A DNA stretch of 53,674 nucleotides from Methylomarinum sp964474415. Its GTDB lineage: Bacteria > Pseudomonadota > Gammaproteobacteria > Methylococcales > Methylomonadaceae. The stretch's first letter is position 1. Each line of letters begins with the position of its first letter. The stretch is from contig CAYYSO010000004.1 in assembly GCA_964474415.1 (NCBI GenBank), positions 1 through 53,674 on the forward strand, written 5' to 3'. The notes beneath the pieces were generated by a model. That model searched no databases and was not told the origin of the DNA. It worked only from the letters and a program-made list of their open reading frames with translations. Positions 51,205-53,674 of the stretch are shown in pieces. The translations under genes were made by a program, and so were the position numbers.

Positions 51205-52033
51205 GAAAACCAGCTGATTGTTTTAGCGCGAGATAGGCATTGTGCAATTCTTGTGTGATAGGACCGACAACAAAGTCCTGTCGATCCAGCTTTTTAACCG
51301 GCCAGATACCGATAATAGAATTAGTGACAAACATTTCCTCAGCCTGAAGCAACTCTTCGGGAAGGATATTTTTTTTTATCGTTTCGATAGGTAACTGTGC
51401 GGCCAAGTCTATGATGATAGACCTGACAATACCTGCTACTCCAGATTGTTCAATGAGCGGCGTATGTAATATCCTATCTTTGACATAAAAAACATTACTC
51501 ATTGTGCCTTCAATCACATTTCCATGCAAATCCAGCATCAATCCTTCTTGAATATCAGCGTTAAGCCACTCGGCTCTACCCAAAACTTGTTCCAATCGGT
51601 TCAGATGCTTAATCCCAGCCAAAGAAGGGTTCAAACCCAGGCGGTGCCGGCAAAAGCGAATCGAAACACCTTCACGGTAAAAACTTTCGGGATAATCAGG
51701 ATAAGGATGCAGACTGAAAAGTCGGGTCGGGCGGATTTCCTCAGGTTGTCGGTAGCCGCGGCCACCCGTTCCCCGGGTAATGATTAACTTCATCACAGCT
51801 TGTTTGCGCTGTGCGGCTAAATTTTCGGCTTCCCGTTGCAACAGTGCATAATCCGGCATTGGGATGAGTAAACGTTTACAGCCTGCCAACAAGCGAGTCA
51901 GGTGTAAATCAAGAAACAGTGGTTTTCCGTGCAATATTTCGATGGTTTCAAACAAACCATCGCCATACTGAAAACCGCGGTCAGAGACATCAATACAGTG
52001 TTTACTTTCGCCATTTAACCAATACATCGGCAA
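51197..52033 (-). CDS. pabC: Aminodeoxychorismate lyase
   Basis: PabC releases p-aminobenzoate and pyruvate from aminodeoxychorismate with PLP. The 278 residues belong to fold type IV. DRGFQYGDGLFETIEILHGK is at 18-37, the PLP lysine lies in NPSLAGIKHLNRLEQVLGRA near 133-152, and GNVIEGTMSNVFYVKD near 169-184 is the conserved late motif. It sits between fabF and mltG, as in E. coli. With PabB at 20.2 kb it supplies p-aminobenzoate for folate and for H4MPT through beta-RFAP synthase. Confidence 0.93.
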   Translation of the reverse strand: MPMYWLNGESKHCIDVSDRGFQYGDGLFETIEILHGKPLFLDLHLTRLLAGCKRLLIPMPDYALLQREAENLAAQRKQAVMKLIITRGTGGRGYRQPEEIRPTRLFSLHPYPDYPESFYREGVSIRFCRHRLGLNPSLAGIKHLNRLEQVLGRAEWLNADIQEGLMLDLHGNVIEGTMSNVFYVKDRILHTPLIEQSGVAGIVRSIIIDLAAQLPIETIKKNILPEELLQAEEMFVTNSIIGIWPVKKLDRQDFVVGPITQELHNAYLALKQSAGFHD

Positions 52034-52049
52034 ACACTGTTAAATTAAG

Positions 52050-53294
52050 CTATTGGTAACGTTTAAAAACCAAAGTTCCGTTGGTTCCGCCAAAACCAAA
52101 TGAATTTGAAAGTACCACATCTATCTTCATTTCCCGTGCAGTATTTGGCACGTAATCCAGATCACATTCAGGATCCTGATTATCCAGATTAATAGTCGGC
52201 GGCGCAATTTGATGTTTAATTGATAACGCTGAAAAAACCGCTTCAATTCCTCCTGCAGCACCCAGTAAATGTCCAATCATGGATTTGGTTGAACTCACCG
52301 CAACTTTATAAGCATGATCGCCTAATGCAGATTTCATGGCATGTGTTTCACCAACATCACCCGCTGGCGTAGAAGTACCGTGTGCATTGATGTAATCAAC
52401 ATCTTCAGCATTCAGACCGGCATCGCGCATTGCGTTATTCATGCAACGTGCGGCACCCTCTCCACCTTCCGAAGGAGTTGTCATATGGTAGGCATCAGCA
52501 CTCATACCATAACCAATAACTTCAGCATAAATTTTAGCGCCGCGCGCCTTGGCATGTTCCAACTCTTCTAGAACTACCACGCCAGATCCATCGCTTAGTA
52601 CAAAACCGTCACGGTCTTTATCCCAGGGCCGACTAGCGGCCTGCGGATCATCATTTCTACGTGACAATGCTTTCGCTGAAGCAAAGCCACCCATCGCTGT
52701 TGGCGAAGTTGTACAACGCTCTGCACCGCCGGCGATCATCACATCTGCATCGCCATATTTAATCATGCGCGCGGCATCGCCAATATTATGTGTGCCCGTA
52801 GAGCAGGCCGTGACAATAGCAAAATTAGGACCTTTTAAACCATATTTGATAGAAAGGTTACCGGAAATCATATTGGTAATATTGCCAGGAACGAAAAAGG
52901 GGGAAATTCTGCGCGGTCCACTTTTTTCGTAAGTGGCATAACACTCCTCAATTCCGGTTACGCCTCCAATACCCGCTCCTATTGCGACACCGATACGCTC
53001 GGCATTTTCTTCAGTCACTTCAATACCGGAGTCTTCAATTGCTTGACATCCCGCAGCAAGGCCGTAATGGATAAAACCATCCATACGTCTGGCATCTTTT
53101 AAAGGAATATATTCACTAATATCGAAGTTTCTGATGACTCCGCCAAATGTGGTTGCAAAAGGAGAAATATCAAAAGAGTCAATCGGTGTAATTCCGCTTT
53201 TTCCATTAATAATACCGTCCCAGGTATCTGCAACATTATTTGCCAAAGGCGTAACAGCGCCTAATCCAGTTATAACAACTCGACGTGTGCTCAA
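52050..53294 (-). CDS. fabF: 3-oxoacyl-ACP synthase II
   Basis: FabF elongates acyl-ACP with malonyl-ACP in fatty acid synthesis. The 414 residues show the active-site cysteine in VTACSTGTHNIGDAARM near 162-178, the first histidine in INAHGTSTPAGDVGE near 303-317, the second in SMIGHLLGAAGGIEA near 337-351, and SNSFGFGGTNGTL near 396-408. It follows acpP after a 192-bp gap that includes an inverted-repeat element and a perfect hairpin, and precedes pabC by 16 bp. Confidence 0.97.
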   Translation of the reverse strand: MSTRRVVITGLGAVTPLANNVADTWDGIINGKSGITPIDSFDISPFATTFGGVIRNFDISEYIPLKDARRMDGFIHYGLAAGCQAIEDSGIEVTEENAERIGVAIGAGIGGVTGIEECYATYEKSGPRRISPFFVPGNITNMISGNLSIKYGLKGPNFAIVTACSTGTHNIGDAARMIKYGDADVMIAGGAERCTTSPTAMGGFASAKALSRRNDDPQAASRPWDKDRDGFVLSDGSGVVVLEELEHAKARGAKIYAEVIGYGMSADAYHMTTPSEGGEGAARCMNNAMRDAGLNAEDVDYINAHGTSTPAGDVGETHAMKSALGDHAYKVAVSSTKSMIGHLLGAAGGIEAVFSALSIKHQIAPPTINLDNQDPECDLDYVPNTAREMKIDVVLSNSFGFGGTNGTLVFKRYQ

Positions 53295-53339
53295 GATGAT
53301 GTACCGTTAGATATACGAGAAAGAAAAGATAAAAAAGCT

Positions 53340-53450
53340 ACTAGTGCAGCATCTATTTTCCTTTAATGCATAGATATATTTATATGGCTCTGATTTATAT
53401 TGATAAATTTAAACCGTTAATAATCTATATAAAATAGGTGCTGCACTAGT
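53340..53450. repeat. 111-bp inverted-repeat element between acpP and fabF
   Basis: ACTAGTGCAGCATCTATTTT (53340-53359) and AAAATAGGTGCTGCACTAGT (53431-53450) are inverted repeats matching at 19 of 20 positions around an AT-rich 71-bp centre with no coding frame. It looks like a small non-autonomous element that would form a long hairpin in the acpP-fabF transcript. A related short palindrome is at 27217-27232. Confidence 0.8.
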
Positions 53451-53471
53451 GGATGAGAAATCATCCACTAG
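53446..53471. other. Perfect 11-bp hairpin after acpP
   Basis: CTAGTGGATGA and TCATCCACTAG pair perfectly around a GAAA loop (TTTC in the acpP-fabF transcript). It starts 15 bases after the acpP stop. It has no clear T run, so it is more likely an RNA processing or stability element, or an attenuator between acpP and fabF, than a full terminator. Confidence 0.6.
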
Positions 53472-53486
53472 ATATCAAAACAACAA

Positions 53487-53674
53487 TTACAGATTTTGAT
53501 TAATATAATCGATTGCCAGTTGTACGGTAGTGATTTTTTCAGCTTCCTCGTCTGGAATTTCACATTCAAATTCTTCTTCAAGTGCCATGACGAGTTCAAC
53601 TGTATCCAAGGAATCAGCACCAAGATCATCTACAAAAGAAGCATCATTTGCGATATCTTCTTTAACACCTAATT
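53487..53674 (-). CDS. acpP: Acyl carrier protein (5' end outside window)
   Basis: Acyl carrier protein holds growing acyl chains on a phosphopantetheine arm. The 61 visible residues begin LGVKEDIANDASFVDDLGAD and contain the modified serine in GADSLDTVELVM, followed by EEEFECEIPDEEAEKITTVQ and the end YINQNL. Only the first ~15 residues are missing. It precedes fabF on the same strand, the standard fatty acid synthesis order. Confidence 0.96.
   Translation of the reverse strand, partial: LGVKEDIANDASFVDDLGADSLDTVELVMALEEEFECEIPDEEAEKITTVQLAIDYINQNL

Noticed and set aside
12188..53450. Repeats as a CRISPR array
   Set aside because: Copies are few, far apart and palindromic, with no regular spacers and no cas genes.
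1..53674. tRNA or rRNA genes, riboswitches
   Set aside because: I saw no cloverleaf, rRNA or known aptamer sequence on either strand, though reading by eye can miss a divergent small RNA.

Overview
The window looks like a chromosomal contig from a gammaproteobacterial methylotroph, most likely a type I methanotroph (order Methylococcales). It carries fae, mch and a large set of tetrahydromethanopterin (H4MPT) and methylofuran cofactor genes next to typical gammaproteobacterial housekeeping clusters (suf, purEK, pntAB, acpP-fabF-pabC-mltG-tmk-holB-pilZ-tatD). No methane monooxygenase or methanol dehydrogenase gene is in view, so the methanotroph assignment is inference. I see no rRNA, tRNA, CRISPR array, prophage or complete insertion sequence.

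Layout. 1-6.2 kb: SUF iron-sulfur cluster operon on the minus strand (sufR-sufB-sufC-sufD, then sufS-sufU). It is interrupted by a plus-strand Uma2-type nuclease gene and by a 100-base assembly gap that removes the end of sufB. The sufR promoter carries a palindrome over its -10 element, which suggests autoregulation. 6.2-9.1 kb: exported protein, UbiB-type kinase and phasin-like protein. 9.5-12.2 kb: purE-purK and a DUF763 protein. 12.5-14.5 kb: a PAS protein overlapping a CZB-type chemoreceptor, possibly one receptor split in two. 15.0-18.3 kb: two overlapping genes for large dynamin-like GTPases. 18.5-19.6 kb: a lipoprotein and a DUF2959 protein that converge on a shared hairpin.

19.6-30.5 kb is the metabolic centre. 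An MfnE-like kinase, PabB, an MfnF-like enzyme, an MfnD-like ATP-grasp ligase, a HisA-like protein, Fae, a CitG-like protein, a RimK-like ligase, Mch, a third ATP-grasp protein and beta-RFAP synthase lie together. Fae condenses formaldehyde with H4MPT and Mch converts methenyl-H4MPT to formyl-H4MPT. Most neighbours can be placed in building H4MPT (p-aminobenzoate branch) or methylofuran (tyramine/glutamate/furan branch), and several have no proven reaction.

30.7-33.3 kb: HAD phosphatase, nucleotidyltransferase-like protein and a receiver-GGDEF protein. 33.5-36.5 kb: pntAB. 36.5-40.6 kb: slipin/NfeD pair, EamA transporter, galU. 40.7-47.3 kb: class V aminotransferase, a small PstS-like periplasmic protein with an outer-membrane barrel, a FeeM-like acyltransferase and a large GGDEF-EAL sensor. 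47.4 kb to the end: tatD-pilZ-holB-tmk-mltG-pabC-fabF-acpP on the minus strand, in the order familiar from other gammaproteobacteria. PabB and PabC together supply p-aminobenzoate for both folate and H4MPT.

The most unusual non-coding signals are repeats. Two copies of a ~160-bp MITE-like element, 29 kb apart, have identical same-direction flanks but an 83-bp core in opposite orientations. Three copies of a double-hairpin palindrome show base changes that preserve pairing. A 111-bp inverted-repeat element followed by a perfect hairpin separates acpP from fabF.
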